A DNA stretch of 64,000 nt from Solirubrobacter soli DSM 22325. Its GTDB lineage: Bacteria; Actinomycetota; Thermoleophilia; Solirubrobacterales; Solirubrobacteraceae. Both the position numbers and the translations under genes were made by a program. The stretch covers positions 466,690 to 530,689 of the forward strand of contig NZ_KE384071.1 of NCBI RefSeq assembly GCF_000423665.1. Direction: 5' to 3'. Below the pieces are notes generated by a model. It was given only the letters and a program-made list of their open reading frames with translations, searched no databases and was not told the origin of the DNA. How positions within the stretch are numbered: position 1 is the stretch's first letter; the number at the start of each line of letters is the position of its first letter. Below are positions 43,827 to 52,298 of this stretch, piece by piece.

Positions 43827-44819
43827 ATGACACGCGTTGTACTGCTTGCTTTACTCGCTCTCGGTCTGCTCGCCGGCTGCGGGAGCGAAACCACCGAACA
43901 GCCGTCGTCACCCGCGGCGGCAGGCGCCTTCCCGGTCACGGTCGAGCACAAGTTCGGGGAGACGACGATCAAGGCGCAGCCGAAGCGGATCGTGGTCGTC
44001 GGCCTGCGCGAGCAGGATTCGCTGCTCGCGCTCGGCATCGTCCCCGTCGGGACGACCGAGTGGTACGGCGAACACCCGGGCGCGATCTTCCCGTGGGCGA
44101 AAGCGGCGCTCGGCGACGGCAAGCTCCCGACCAAGCTCAGCTTCACCGACGGCATCCAGTACGAGAAGGTCGCCGCGCTCGCGCCTGACCTGATCCTCGC
44201 GATCTACTCCGGACTGAACCAGAAGGACTACGACACGCTCTCCAAGATCGCCCCGGTCGTCGCGCAGCCGCCCGGCCAGGTCGACTGGGGCTCGAGCTGG
44301 CAGGACGAGATCACGATCACCGGCAAGGCGGTCGGCAAGCCCGAGGAGGCCGAGGCGCTGAAGGCCAAGGCCGAGCAGCAACTCGCGGCCGCGGCCGCCG
44401 CCCACCCCGAGTTCAAGGGTCAGACCGCCGCGGTCGCCTCCCCGTACCAGGGCATCTACGTCTACGGCCCGCAGGACGCCCGCTCGCGCCTGATGACCGA
44501 CCTCGGCTTCACGTTCCCGAAGGACCTCGAGGACATCGGCGGCAAGGAGTTCGGCGGCCAGCTCTCCGACGAGAAGGTCGACCTGCTGGACGTCGGCGCG
44601 CTGCTCTGGTTCGCCGAGCCCGGCCCGGAGGCCAAGCTCAAGCGCAACCCGGTCTACTCCGAGCTCGACGTCCGCAAGCAGGGCCGCGACGTCTTCCTGC
44701 CCGAGAAGGGGACGCTCTACGAGGCGACGTCCTTCATCAGCGTGCTGAGCATCCCGCTGCTGGTCGACGAGCTCGTCCCGAAGCTCGCCGCGGCGGCCGA
44801 CGGCGACCCGCGAACCTAA
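43827..44819 (+). CDS. Iron-siderophore ABC transporter substrate-binding lipoprotein
   Basis: A 330-residue FecB/FhuD-like protein with a lipoprotein signal (LLAGC, Cys at residue 18) followed by an Ser/Pro-rich tether. Domain landmarks: KRIVVVGLREQDSLLALG, ALAPDLILAIYSGL and an inter-domain helix near residues 160-190. It captures ferric siderophore outside the membrane and delivers it to the permeases encoded on the other strand. Leaderless-type TAATCT box 7 bases upstream. The TAA stop lies within the palindrome at 44816-44836. Confidence 0.92.
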   Translation: MTRVVLLALLALGLLAGCGSETTEQPSSPAAAGAFPVTVEHKFGETTIKAQPKRIVVVGLREQDSLLALGIVPVGTTEWYGEHPGAIFPWAKAALGDGKLPTKLSFTDGIQYEKVAALAPDLILAIYSGLNQKDYDTLSKIAPVVAQPPGQVDWGSSWQDEITITGKAVGKPEEAEALKAKAEQQLAAAAAAHPEFKGQTAAVASPYQGIYVYGPQDARSRLMTDLGFTFPKDLEDIGGKEFGGQLSDEKVDLLDVGALLWFAEPGPEAKLKRNPVYSELDVRKQGRDVFLPEKGTLYEATSFISVLSIPLLVDELVPKLAAAADGDPRT

Positions 44820-44836
44820 AGGGTCAGACCCTTTAG
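44816..44836. repeat. Palindromic GGGTCAGACCC repeat at convergent gene ends
   Basis: CTAAAGGGTC (44816-44825) and GACCCTTTAG (44827-44836) are perfect arms around one A. The stop codon of the binding-protein gene (44817-44819) and of the EAL gene (44833-44835, minus strand) both lie inside, so the repeat ends both genes and likely terminates both. It shares its core and the preceding GAACCTAA with the element at 4187-4292. Confidence 0.65.
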
Positions 44837-45858
44837 AAAGCGCTGGGGCGCACGAGGCGGGTGTCGACCGCCATCGGCTTCTCGGTCGGCTGACCGAAGT
44901 AGAAGCCCTGGCCGAGGTCGACGCCCAAGTCGGCCATGGCGCGGAACTCGTCCACGCGCTCGACGCCCTCGGCGACGACCTTGGCGCCCATCTCGTGGGC
45001 GCACTCGACGAGCGCCTTGACGAGGTTGCGACGGGCCGGGGAGTGCTGGATGCCCGAGGTCAGCGCGGTGTCGATCTTGGCGACGTCCGGGCGCAGGAGC
45101 TCGAGGCAGGCGAGCGAGTCCGGGCCGCCGGAGAGGTCGTCGAGGGCGACCATCGCGCCGCGCTTGCGGTGCTCGGCGACCATCTCCTGCAGCAGCTCGC
45201 GGTCGGCGCAGCGCTCGGGCTTGATGATCTCCAGGCAGATCCGCGACGGGTCGGCGCCGAGGCGGCCGACGATCGGCCACGTGGTGCGCATCGAGCTGTC
45301 GACGTCGAGGACCGCGCGCGGGTCGAGGTTCACGAAGAGGATCTCGCCGGGCGGGAGGATCGGCATGCCGACCTCCAGCGCCGCGGTGCGGGCGCGGTAG
45401 TCGAAGGAGAAGAGCGCGTCGTGGGCCTCGGCGGCGGCGATCAGCTCCGCGCCGCGCAGCTCGACCGTCCCGAGCATGCCGCGCATCAGCGCCTCGCGGC
45501 CGTAGGCGAGCCCGTCGCGCAGGTCGACGATCGGCTGGAAGTGGGGCTTCATCTGGCCGTGCGAGAGGAACTCGGGGAACCAGTCGGTCCGCGTGCGGTC
45601 CAGCAGCGTCTCGGCCGGCACCGGCAACGACTGCTCGTCGGCCAGCCGGACCGCGAACAGGCACGCGCGCTCGGAGATCGAGAGCGCCTTGATGACCGCC
45701 TTCAGCCGCTCGTCCCAGCCGGGACCGGCGAGGAGGAGTCCCTGCACGGCAATATCGCCCGAGGAAGGCTCGGAAGCGAGGTGCTCGACTTTGTAGAGCA
45801 CGGACGGCCGGTGCGATAGAAGACGCACACCGTCCATTGCGGCGGTGGCTAGGGTCAC
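44833..45858 (-). CDS. EAL-domain cyclic-di-GMP phosphodiesterase-like protein
   Basis: A 341-residue protein from GTG 45858 (ATG 45837 is the alternative; neither has a ribosome-binding site). Residues about 1-90 are an unassigned N-terminal domain. The EAL domain follows: FQPIVDL and EALMRG (EAL signature), a metal Asn in LFVNLDPRA, Glu in CLEII, DDLSGG in place of the usual DDFGTG, Lys in VAKID, and VVAEGVER with GQGFYFGQP. Key acidic ligands remain, so hydrolysis of c-di-GMP is possible, but the altered loop 6 may reduce activity. Confidence 0.85.
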   Translation of the reverse strand: MTLATAAMDGVRLLSHRPSVLYKVEHLASEPSSGDIAVQGLLLAGPGWDERLKAVIKALSISERACLFAVRLADEQSLPVPAETLLDRTRTDWFPEFLSHGQMKPHFQPIVDLRDGLAYGREALMRGMLGTVELRGAELIAAAEAHDALFSFDYRARTAALEVGMPILPPGEILFVNLDPRAVLDVDSSMRTTWPIVGRLGADPSRICLEIIKPERCADRELLQEMVAEHRKRGAMVALDDLSGGPDSLACLELLRPDVAKIDTALTSGIQHSPARRNLVKALVECAHEMGAKVVAEGVERVDEFRAMADLGVDLGQGFYFGQPTEKPMAVDTRLVRPSAF

Positions 45859-45865
45859 GACCCTA
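45850..45865. repeat. GGGTC-type palindrome at the start of the EAL gene
   Basis: TAGGGTC (45850-45856) and GACCCTA (45859-45865) are perfect arms around AC. The GTG start codon of the EAL gene falls in the centre. The arms resemble those of the palindrome that ends the same gene; operator and repeat are both possible readings. Confidence 0.45.
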
Positions 45866-45890
45866 TAGATCGGCTTTTCTGAGCCAGGCT

Positions 45891-46640
45891 TTACCGGCCG
45901 AGCTCGTACGTGGCCCCTTCGCGGGCCGCGTCGACCGGCGCGCCGAACCCTGCGGCGCCCTCCGCGAGCGCCCATTCGACGTCGAGCTCGTCGGAGAAGT
46001 GCGTCAGAACCACGCGTTTCGCTCCCGCGCGGGCCCCGTGCTCGCCCGCCTCGCGCGGCGTCAGGTGGCCCCCGTTGTCCGAGACCGGCAGCGTCGCCTC
46101 GATCAGCAGCAGGTCCGTGTCCGCGGCGAAGTCGCACAGCGCCTGGTTGGGCCCGCAGTCGGCGGAGAACGTGAACCGCGCGCCGTCCGGCTCGGTGAAC
46201 TCGACCGCGTTGCACGGGATGTAGTGCGGGACGGGCTGGAAGCGCACGGTCAGCTCGCCGATCGACAGCACGTCGGCCGGGTCGTAGATCGTGACCTCGA
46301 ACGCCAGCTCGATGTGCTCGGCGGTCATGAACGTCGCCTTGCTCATGCCGGCGAACGTGTCGAGCGCGCCCGGCGGCGCGAACAGCCTCGGCCGCGCCGA
46401 GCGCGGGCCGTAGCGCAGCCCGGACGCGAACGGGACGAGGTCGAGCACGTGGTCGGCGTGCAGATGCGAGATCACGACGGTGTCCACGGCGGCGTAGTCG
46501 ACGTGGTGGCGGAGCTTGGAGAACACGCCCGGGCCGCAGTCCAGCAGCACGGTCTGTCCGCCGCCTTGGACGAGATAGCCGGAACAGGCGCCGCCGGCGT
46601 CCTGCCAGGCGGGGGACTTCCCTAGGACGGTGATCTTCAC
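45891..46640 (-). CDS. Metallo-beta-lactamase-fold hydrolase (RNase Z-like)
   Basis: A 249-residue protein from GTG 46640. Zinc-binding signature SHLHADH with upstream LLDCGPG and downstream FSADCGP and VVLTHFSDE, the arrangement of the ElaC/RNase Z-like and phosphodiesterase-like branch. It lacks the long exosite arm of true RNase Z, so a phosphodiesterase role on tRNA or cyclic nucleotides is only a possibility. Adjacent to the EAL gene (33 bp) in the same direction, and divergent from the antiporter gene. Confidence 0.85.
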   Translation of the reverse strand: MKITVLGKSPAWQDAGGACSGYLVQGGGQTVLLDCGPGVFSKLRHHVDYAAVDTVVISHLHADHVLDLVPFASGLRYGPRSARPRLFAPPGALDTFAGMSKATFMTAEHIELAFEVTIYDPADVLSIGELTVRFQPVPHYIPCNAVEFTEPDGARFTFSADCGPNQALCDFAADTDLLLIEATLPVSDNGGHLTPREAGEHGARAGAKRVVLTHFSDELDVEWALAEGAAGFGAPVDAAREGATYELGR

Positions 46641-46661
46641 GGGCTGTGAGACCCTACCGGC

Positions 46662-47876
46662 GTGACCGTCCTCGCCGCCGCGAGCTTCGATGTCGTGGCG
46701 CTCATCTTCGGCGCGCTGCTGGTGATCGGGGCGCTCGCCTCCGGCATCGCCCACAGATCGTTCCTGTCGCTGACCGCGGTCTTCGTGCTTGCCGGCTTCC
46801 TGCTCGGCGACGCTGGGTTCAGCGTGCTCGACATCGACCCGACGTCGGAGTTCGTGCACGACCTGGCGACCGTCGCCCTGATCGTGATCCTGTTCCGCGA
46901 CGGGCTCGAGGTCGAGGCCGAGATGCTCCAGACGGCCTGGCACCTCCCCGCGCGCAAGTTGGTCATCGCGATGCCCTTGACGTGCGTGATCGTCGCGGTG
47001 GCGACGCACTGGCTGACCGACCTCGGCTGGACCGCCAGCTTCCTCGTCGGCGCGCTGCTGTCGCCGACCGACCCCGTGCTCTCGTCGTCGGTGGTGACCA
47101 ACCCGCGCGTCCCGCGGATCGTCCGCCACTCGCTCAACCTCGAGTCCGGCATGAACGACGGGCTCGCGCTGCCCGCCGTGCTCGCGTTCAGCGCGGTGCT
47201 CGCCGGCGACGACGGGTTCGTGTGGTGGCGGTTCGTGCTCCAGGACGTGGGCCTCGGGTTCGCGTTCGGGATCGTGATCGGGCTGCTCGCCGCGGCGCTG
47301 CTGCCGCGCAAGCCCGACATCCCGGCGCATCAGCAGTCGCTGTACGCGCTCGGCGTCGCGTTCCTCACCTACGGCGTCACCGTGCTCCCGCCCGCGGGCA
47401 ACGGCCTCATCGCGGTGTTCGTCTGCGCGATCACGCTCGGCATCCGCCGCCAGGACCTGCGGCACACGTTCGAGGAGCGCGCCGACGACATCGTCGAGAT
47501 CGTCAAGCTCGGCGTGTTCGTCGTCTTCGGCTCGCTGCTGACCCTCGACGGCCTGTTCGGCGACGGTTGGGCCGCGGTCGGCATCGTCGTCGTGACCCTG
47601 CTGATCGCCCGCCCGGCGGCGATCGCCGTCGCGCTGATCGGCACCCGCCTGCCGTTCTACCTGCAGGCGTTCATGGCGTGGTTCGGCCCGAAGGGCGTGG
47701 CGACGATGGCGTTCTCGCTCCTGGTGCTCGCCGAGGGCTTCCCGGAAGCCGAGCGGATCTTCAACCTCGCCGCGCTGTGCGTCTTCACCTCGATCCTGGC
47801 GCACGGACTGTCCGACACGCCGGCATCGAACTGGGTGGCTAACCGGAGTAGCGCCGAGCCTGCTCCTGCGCCGTAG
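46662..47876 (+). CDS. CPA1-family Na+/H+ (cation:proton) antiporter
   Basis: A 404-residue membrane protein with about 12 segments. The transport-site motifs are LLSPTDPVLSSSV and LNLESGMNDGLALP, where the Asn-Asp pair binds the cation, and FGPKGVATMAF near the end. It exchanges protons for Na+ or K+ across the inner membrane. GTG start with 21 bp separating it from the divergent hydrolase gene. The cytoplasmic C-terminus is short, so no TrkA-like regulatory domain is attached. Confidence 0.92.
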   Translation: MTVLAAASFDVVALIFGALLVIGALASGIAHRSFLSLTAVFVLAGFLLGDAGFSVLDIDPTSEFVHDLATVALIVILFRDGLEVEAEMLQTAWHLPARKLVIAMPLTCVIVAVATHWLTDLGWTASFLVGALLSPTDPVLSSSVVTNPRVPRIVRHSLNLESGMNDGLALPAVLAFSAVLAGDDGFVWWRFVLQDVGLGFAFGIVIGLLAAALLPRKPDIPAHQQSLYALGVAFLTYGVTVLPPAGNGLIAVFVCAITLGIRRQDLRHTFEERADDIVEIVKLGVFVVFGSLLTLDGLFGDGWAAVGIVVVTLLIARPAAIAVALIGTRLPFYLQAFMAWFGPKGVATMAFSLLVLAEGFPEAERIFNLAALCVFTSILAHGLSDTPASNWVANRSSAEPAPAP

Positions 47877-48111
47877 GGAACGCGAAGGCCGACTGGCGGC
47901 GGCGCTCCTGCCGGAACACGAACCGCATCTGCTCCGGCGGCTTCAGGCCGTCGGGGTGATAGGGACGGAACGTCGCGCACGCCTCGTCGAGATCGAGCGC
48001 GCAGAGCCCGTTCCGCGAGAAGAAGCACTCCTCGCACGTGACCTTCTTCGCCCTCTTCCCGCGCGGCGGCGCAATCACTGCAGACACGTTCCCCGACAGC
48101 CCCTTGTTCAC
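47839..48111 (-). CDS. Small Cys-rich protein of unknown function
   Basis: About 90 residues from GTG 48111; TTG 48165, GTG 48087 and GTG 48078 are also possible starts. The core carries a Cys set TCEECFFSRNGLCAL followed by ACATF, which looks like a small zinc- or iron-binding knuckle of four Cys. A basic stretch (RGKRAKK) precedes it. The C-terminal half is Arg/Gln-rich. The last 38 bp overlap the convergent antiporter gene. Coding status rests on the Cys pattern and codon bias. Confidence 0.6.
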   Translation of the reverse strand: MNKGLSGNVSAVIAPPRGKRAKKVTCEECFFSRNGLCALDLDEACATFRPYHPDGLKPPEQMRFVFRQERRRQSAFAFPTAQEQARRYSG

Positions 48112-48195
48112 GACTCCGTCACAACGACCGGCCGCGATCAAAGCGGAGGGGAGCGGGTGGTTCAAGGGGTCTCGCGAGCCCGGATCCGCAAAACG

Positions 48196-48208
48196 CAGGG
48201 TTTCCCTG
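48196..48208. promoter_or_regulatory. Palindrome in the region before the SDR gene
   Basis: CAGGG (48196-48200) and CCCTG (48204-48208) surround TTT in an unusually AT-rich 100-bp stretch (48185-48270) between the Cys-rich gene and the SDR gene. It probably belongs to the promoter of 48305-49228; no clear -10 could be fixed. Confidence 0.35.
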
Positions 48209-48304
48209 TTCTTCCCGCAAATAGGCGCTTTTCGCGTGAAATTCCCCCCGTTTGCGACATGGCGACGCCGCTATCTGCGAGGTTTTCGGCGCCTGTCAGC
48301 CTGG

Positions 48305-49228
48305 ATGTCAGTGCACGCTCCCTTGCAGACGCTCGTCACCGGCGTGTCCGGATACGTCGGCGCAGCCCTCGTCCCACGCCTCGTCCGTGACGGCCACGCC
48401 GTCCGTGGGTTCGCTCGCTCGCGTGAGCGCGTGCTGGCCGCGGGCGCGGTGCTGGACGACCTCGTGCTCGGCGACGCGACGACCGGCGCCGGGCTCGACC
48501 GGGCGCTCGACGGCGTCGACGTCGCCTACTACCTGATCCACTCGATGGAGGGCACGTCCGCGTTCGTCGACCTCGAGCGCCGCCAGGCGGAGGCGTTCGC
48601 GAGCGCGGCGGCCGCGGCGGGCGTGCGGCGGATCGTCTACCTCGGCGGGCTGCTGCCGTCCGACGGCGCGCTCTCCCGCCACCTGGCGTCGCGGCTGACC
48701 GTCGAGCACACGCTGCTCGCCGCGGCGCCGGAGTCGGTCGCGCTGCGCGCCTCGATCGTCGTCGCCGCCCGCTCACGGTCCTTCCGCTTCCTCGTGCGGC
48801 TGATCGAGCGGCTCCCGGTGCTGGCGCTGCCGGCCTGGCGCGCGAACCGCACCCAGCCCGTGGACGGCCGCGACGTGCTCGAGTTCCTCGCGGCCTCGGC
48901 GAGCCTCGATGCGCGCCACGCGGGCCGCGCCTGGGACATCGGCGGCCCCGACGTCATGAGCTACCAGGAGATGCTCGAACGCATCGCCCGGGTGATGCTC
49001 GTCGACCGCCCCGCCATCTCGCTCCCGTTCAACCTCACACCGGTGGCGTCGGTGGTCGCGGCCGCGATCGCCGAGGAGGATCCAGGGCTGATCGAGCCGC
49101 TGATGGAGTCGCTCGAACACGACCTCCTGCCCCGCGACGGTGAAGCGGCGGGCGCGTTCGGCGTGCGCTTGCACCGCTTTGAAGCGGCGGTCGAACGGGC
49201 ATTGCGTGATATGGAGAGCGCGACATGA
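48305..49228 (+). CDS. NAD(P)-dependent epimerase/SDR-like protein
   Basis: A 307-residue extended/atypical SDR: VTGVSGYVGAALVPRLV is the Rossmann turn, and AYYLIHSMEG with RRIVYLGGLLP marks the YwnB/DUF2867-like group of NAD(P)-binding proteins. The classical SDR Tyr-x-x-x-Lys is not evident, so a catalytic role is uncertain. Coupled by ATGA to an SRPBCC-fold gene, a pairing common in actinobacteria for putative lipid or polyketide-type ligands. Confidence 0.82.
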   Translation: MSVHAPLQTLVTGVSGYVGAALVPRLVRDGHAVRGFARSRERVLAAGAVLDDLVLGDATTGAGLDRALDGVDVAYYLIHSMEGTSAFVDLERRQAEAFASAAAAAGVRRIVYLGGLLPSDGALSRHLASRLTVEHTLLAAAPESVALRASIVVAARSRSFRFLVRLIERLPVLALPAWRANRTQPVDGRDVLEFLAASASLDARHAGRAWDIGGPDVMSYQEMLERIARVMLVDRPAISLPFNLTPVASVVAAAIAEEDPGLIEPLMESLEHDLLPRDGEAAGAFGVRLHRFEAAVERALRDMESAT

Positions 49229-49668
49229 GTGAAGTCCGAGCGCAGATCGACATCGCGGCGCCGCCCGAGACGGTCTATGACCTGATGCTCGACCCGCAGC
49301 GTCTCCACGAGTGGGTCACGATCCACCGGAAAGTGAATCGCGCCGATCCAGGTGACCCGCGCGAGGGCTATGAGATGGATCAGACGCTGTGCCTGCGTCA
49401 CGCCAACTTCAAAGTGCATTGGACGTTGACGGAAGCGTCGCGCCCGGACCGTGCGACGTGGGAGGGCCGCGGGCCCGCGGGGTCGTACGCGCGGACGAGT
49501 TACCGGCTCACACCTTCGGACTCCGGCACCCACTTCGAGTACGAGAACGAGTTCAAGGCACCCGGCGGACTGCTGGGTGCCGCGGCCAGTCGCGTGCTGG
49601 TCGGCGGTCAACCTGAACGTGAGGCCAAGCGTTCACTGCAACAACTCAAAGCACTTCTGGAACGCTGA
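49225..49668 (+). CDS. SRPBCC-fold ligand-binding protein
   Basis: A 147-residue START/polyketide-cyclase-like protein: opening EVRAQIDIAAPPETVYDLMLDPQRLHEW is the family signature, and GTHFEYENEFKAPGG forms the central sheet. Such proteins bind hydrophobic ligands or catalyse cyclisation. Start overlaps the SDR stop (49225-49228). Ligand unknown. Confidence 0.85.
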   Translation: MSEVRAQIDIAAPPETVYDLMLDPQRLHEWVTIHRKVNRADPGDPREGYEMDQTLCLRHANFKVHWTLTEASRPDRATWEGRGPAGSYARTSYRLTPSDSGTHFEYENEFKAPGGLLGAAASRVLVGGQPEREAKRSLQQLKALLER

Positions 49669-49673
49669 CTCAG

Positions 49674-49679
49674 TACGGT
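49674..49679 (+). promoter_or_regulatory. -10 box of a leaderless promoter (AT-hook protein)
   Basis: TACGGT followed by 7 bases and ATG at 49687, in the 18-bp gap after the SRPBCC stop. Confidence 0.55.
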
Positions 49680-49686
49680 GTGACAC

Positions 49687-50067
49687 ATGGCCGACTTTCT
49701 CGACGAGAAGCGCAAGGAAATCCAGGCGCGCCTGAAAGAACTCAAACCACTCGTCGACGAGTACAACAAATTGCTCGCGGCCGATCGGGCACTCGGAGGG
49801 CTGGGCAACGGCGCGGCACCCGCACCCGCCGCGGCCAAGCGCCGCGGGCGCCCGCCCGGAACCGGCGCCAAGCGGGGCCGGCCCAAGGGCGGCGGCTCAC
49901 GCGCCGCCGAGGCGCTGCAGTTGGTGACCGATCACCCCGGCATCACCATCCCGGAACTCGCCGAGGCGATGGGCATCAAACAGAACTACCTGTACCGCGT
50001 GATGCCCGGACTCGCCGAAGAAGGCAAAGTGACGAAGTCCGGGCGCGGGTGGCATTTGAGAAGTTAA
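49687..50067 (+). CDS. AT-hook and winged-helix DNA-binding protein
   Basis: A 126-residue protein in three parts. Residues 3-35 are a charged coiled coil (LDEKRKEIQARLKELKPLVD), residues 50-70 hold two AT-hook cores (RRGRPPG at 52-58 and KRGRPKG at 62-68) and residues 72-126 form a winged helix-turn-helix (ITIPELAEAMGIKQNYLYRVM). The coiled coil should dimerise it. The layout suggests a nucleoid-associated protein or a global regulator binding the minor groove. A GRP core is normally AT-specific, which is notable in such GC-rich DNA. Not matched to a named family from memory. Confidence 0.8.
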   Translation: MADFLDEKRKEIQARLKELKPLVDEYNKLLAADRALGGLGNGAAPAPAAAKRRGRPPGTGAKRGRPKGGGSRAAEALQLVTDHPGITIPELAEAMGIKQNYLYRVMPGLAEEGKVTKSGRGWHLRS

Positions 50068-50094
50068 GGCGGGGCAGCCCCTCCGCCCCACCCC
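50067..50094. terminator. Hairpin between the AT-hook gene and mdh
   Basis: GGCGG near 50069-50073 pairs with CCGCC at 50084-50088, extended by G-C pairs inside with one bulge, in the 47-bp gap between two convergent genes. No T-run. Likely shared terminator. Confidence 0.4.
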
Positions 50095-50114
50095 GATCAT
50101 CCGACCTTAAGGCG

Positions 50115-51098
50115 CTACTTCACGAGTCCGAGCTTGCTGACGGCCTCGCGCTCCTCCTGGAGCTCGGCCACCGTCTTGTTGATGCGCTCGCGGGAGAACT
50201 CGGGCACGTCGAGGCCCTGAACGATCGACCACTCACCGTTCGCGGTGGTGACCGGGAACGAGGTGATGATCCCTTCGGGGACGTCATAGGAACCGTCTGA
50301 CGGGACGGCCATCGACACCCAGTCACCCTCGGCGGTGCCGTTCACCCAGTCATACACGTGGTCGATCGCGGCGCTCGCGGCGGAGGCGGCGCTGGACGCG
50401 CCACGCGCCTCGATGATCTCGGCGCCGCGCTTGCCGACGCGCGGGATGTACTGCTCGGCCACCCAGCTCTCGTCACCGACCGCGTCCCACGCGCGCTGAC
50501 CCTTGACCTTCGCGTTGAACAGGTCGGGGTACATCGTGGGTGAGTGATTGCCCCAGATCGCCATGTTGGTGATCTCCGACACGGCGGCGCCGGTCTTCTG
50601 CGCCAGTTGGGCGATCGCACGGTTGTGGTCCAGGCGCGTCATCGCGGTGAACCGCTCTGCCGGGACGCCGTCGGCGTTGGACTGGGCGATCAGCGCGTTG
50701 GTGTTGGCCGGGTTGCCGACGACGAGCACCTTGATGTCATTCGCGGCGCCGGCGGCGATCGCTTCACCCTGCGGCTTGAAGATGCCGCCATTGGCCTCGA
50801 GCAGGTCGGCGCGCTCCATGCCCTTCGTGCGCGGGCGGGCGCCGACCAGCAGCGCGATGTTCGTGCCCTCGAACGCCTGCTTGGCGTCGTCGTAGATGTC
50901 GATGTCCTCGAGCAGCGGGAAGGCTGAGTCGAAGAGCTCCAGCGCTGTGCCCTCGGCAGCCTTGACGGCCTGCGGGATCTCGAGCAGCTTGAGGCGAACT
51001 TTGGTGTCGGGTCCGAGGAGCTGTCCGGAGGCGATTCGGAACAGGAGCGCGTAGCCGATCTGTCCGGCGGCTCCCGTGACTGTGACGTTGGTGGACAT
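50115..51098 (-). CDS. mdh: Malate dehydrogenase
   Basis: A 327-residue NAD-dependent malate dehydrogenase of the cytosolic/actinobacterial group: TGAAGQIGYALLFRIASG at the N-terminus, VVGNPANTNALIAQ, RLDHNRA, and active-site His in WGNHSPTMYPD. It interconverts malate and oxaloacetate in the TCA cycle. TAGCCT lies 6 bases before the ATG on the minus strand. It is near the sdh genes but in the opposite direction and separated by the M50 gene. Confidence 0.95.
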   Translation of the reverse strand: MSTNVTVTGAAGQIGYALLFRIASGQLLGPDTKVRLKLLEIPQAVKAAEGTALELFDSAFPLLEDIDIYDDAKQAFEGTNIALLVGARPRTKGMERADLLEANGGIFKPQGEAIAAGAANDIKVLVVGNPANTNALIAQSNADGVPAERFTAMTRLDHNRAIAQLAQKTGAAVSEITNMAIWGNHSPTMYPDLFNAKVKGQRAWDAVGDESWVAEQYIPRVGKRGAEIIEARGASSAASAASAAIDHVYDWVNGTAEGDWVSMAVPSDGSYDVPEGIITSFPVTTANGEWSIVQGLDVPEFSRERINKTVAELQEEREAVSKLGLVK

Positions 51099-51104
51099 AC
51101 GTCA

Positions 51105-51110
51105 AGGCTA
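51105..51110 (-). promoter_or_regulatory. -10 box of a leaderless promoter (mdh)
   Basis: Minus-strand TAGCCT, 6 bases, then ATG at 51098. The gap to the divergent M50 gene is only 30 bp. Confidence 0.55.
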
Positions 51111-51128
51111 TGTCAACCTTCGAGCAGC

Positions 51129-52277
51129 ATGTTCGGTGGCGGAACCTCACTGCAGCTGTTCCGGATCGGCGGAATCCGTGTCGGCGCCCATCCGACGTGG
51201 TTCCTGATCCTGTTCCTGTTCATCTGGTGGACGAACGATTCGTTCGCCAACGCCATCACCACGCCCGGCCAGGGCTTCATCGCCGCGGTCATCGCCGCGT
51301 TCGTCTTCTTCGGGTCGATCATCCTGCACGAGCTCGGGCACGCGCTGGCCGCGCGCCGGGAGGGGATCGGCGTCGGCGGTGTCGACCTGTTCTTCTTCGG
51401 CGGCTTCATGCGCGCGATGCGCGACTCCGAGACGCCCGGTGAGGAGTTCCGCGTCGCCGCGGCCGGCCCGGCGGTGACGCTGGTGCTGACGATCATCTTC
51501 GGCGGCGTCGGCATCGCGCTGCTCGGCGACACCGTGCTCGACGCGGCGACGTTCAAGTTCGGCTCGGGCGGCCTCTTCGAGGTCGTCGTCGCCTTCTCGG
51601 CGCTGGCCAACGCCGGCCTGTTCGTGCTCAACATGGTCCCGGCGTTCCCGCTCGACGGCGGCCGCATCACCCGCGCGATCGCCTGGAAGCTGACCGGCGA
51701 CCGCCACAAGGCCACCCGCTTCTCGGCCTACCTCGGCCAGGGCTTCGCGTTCCTGATGATGGCCTACGGCGCGTTCGTGTTCCTCAACGACGACGACCAC
51801 ACGGGCGGGCTGTGGTGGATCGTGCTCGGCTGGATGCTCGGCGGCTCAGCCCGCGCGGCCGTCGCCCAGAGCCGGTTCGCGGACCGCCTGGACGGCGTCA
51901 CGGCGGGCGACATCATGGACTCCGAGCCGGTGACGATCCCCGCCGGCCTGCCGGTCGAGCGCGCCTTCGACGAGTACTTCCTGCGCTACCAGGGCTGGCC
52001 GTGGTTCGCCGTCGTCGAGGAGGACGGCCACTTCGCCGGCCTCGCCCACCGCGCCGCGGTCGAGCACGCCGTGCACCAGGAGGACCCACAGCAGCCGGTT
52101 CGCACGGTCGTCTCCTCATCGGAGCAGGTGAGCACCGACACGCCGCTGGAGTCGCTGATCGGCAACGAGCCGCTGCGCACGCTCGGCGCGCTGATGGCGG
52201 TCGACGCCGAGGGCCGCCTGCGCGGCGTCGTGACGGTCGAACAGGTGAGTCGCGCGCTACAGGCGCGACTGGCCTGA
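51129..52277 (+). CDS. Site-2-type M50 metalloprotease with CBS domains
   Basis: A 382-residue membrane protein. Zinc site HELGH in an early membrane segment and the partner motif NMVPAFPLDGGR further on define the M50 family; a CBS-domain pair occupies about residues 250-380 (AGDIMDSEPVTIPAG, LGALMAVDAEGRLRGVVTVEQ). This is the layout of the mycobacterial Rip3/ sporulation SpoIVFB-CBS branch, where CBS domains bind adenine nucleotides and tune intramembrane cleavage of anti-sigma or membrane proteins. Its substrate here is unknown. Confidence 0.92.
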   Translation: MFGGGTSLQLFRIGGIRVGAHPTWFLILFLFIWWTNDSFANAITTPGQGFIAAVIAAFVFFGSIILHELGHALAARREGIGVGGVDLFFFGGFMRAMRDSETPGEEFRVAAAGPAVTLVLTIIFGGVGIALLGDTVLDAATFKFGSGGLFEVVVAFSALANAGLFVLNMVPAFPLDGGRITRAIAWKLTGDRHKATRFSAYLGQGFAFLMMAYGAFVFLNDDDHTGGLWWIVLGWMLGGSARAAVAQSRFADRLDGVTAGDIMDSEPVTIPAGLPVERAFDEYFLRYQGWPWFAVVEEDGHFAGLAHRAAVEHAVHQEDPQQPVRTVVSSSEQVSTDTPLESLIGNEPLRTLGALMAVDAEGRLRGVVTVEQVSRALQARLA

Positions 52278-52298
52278 CACGCTTGCCGTAAAGGCGAC

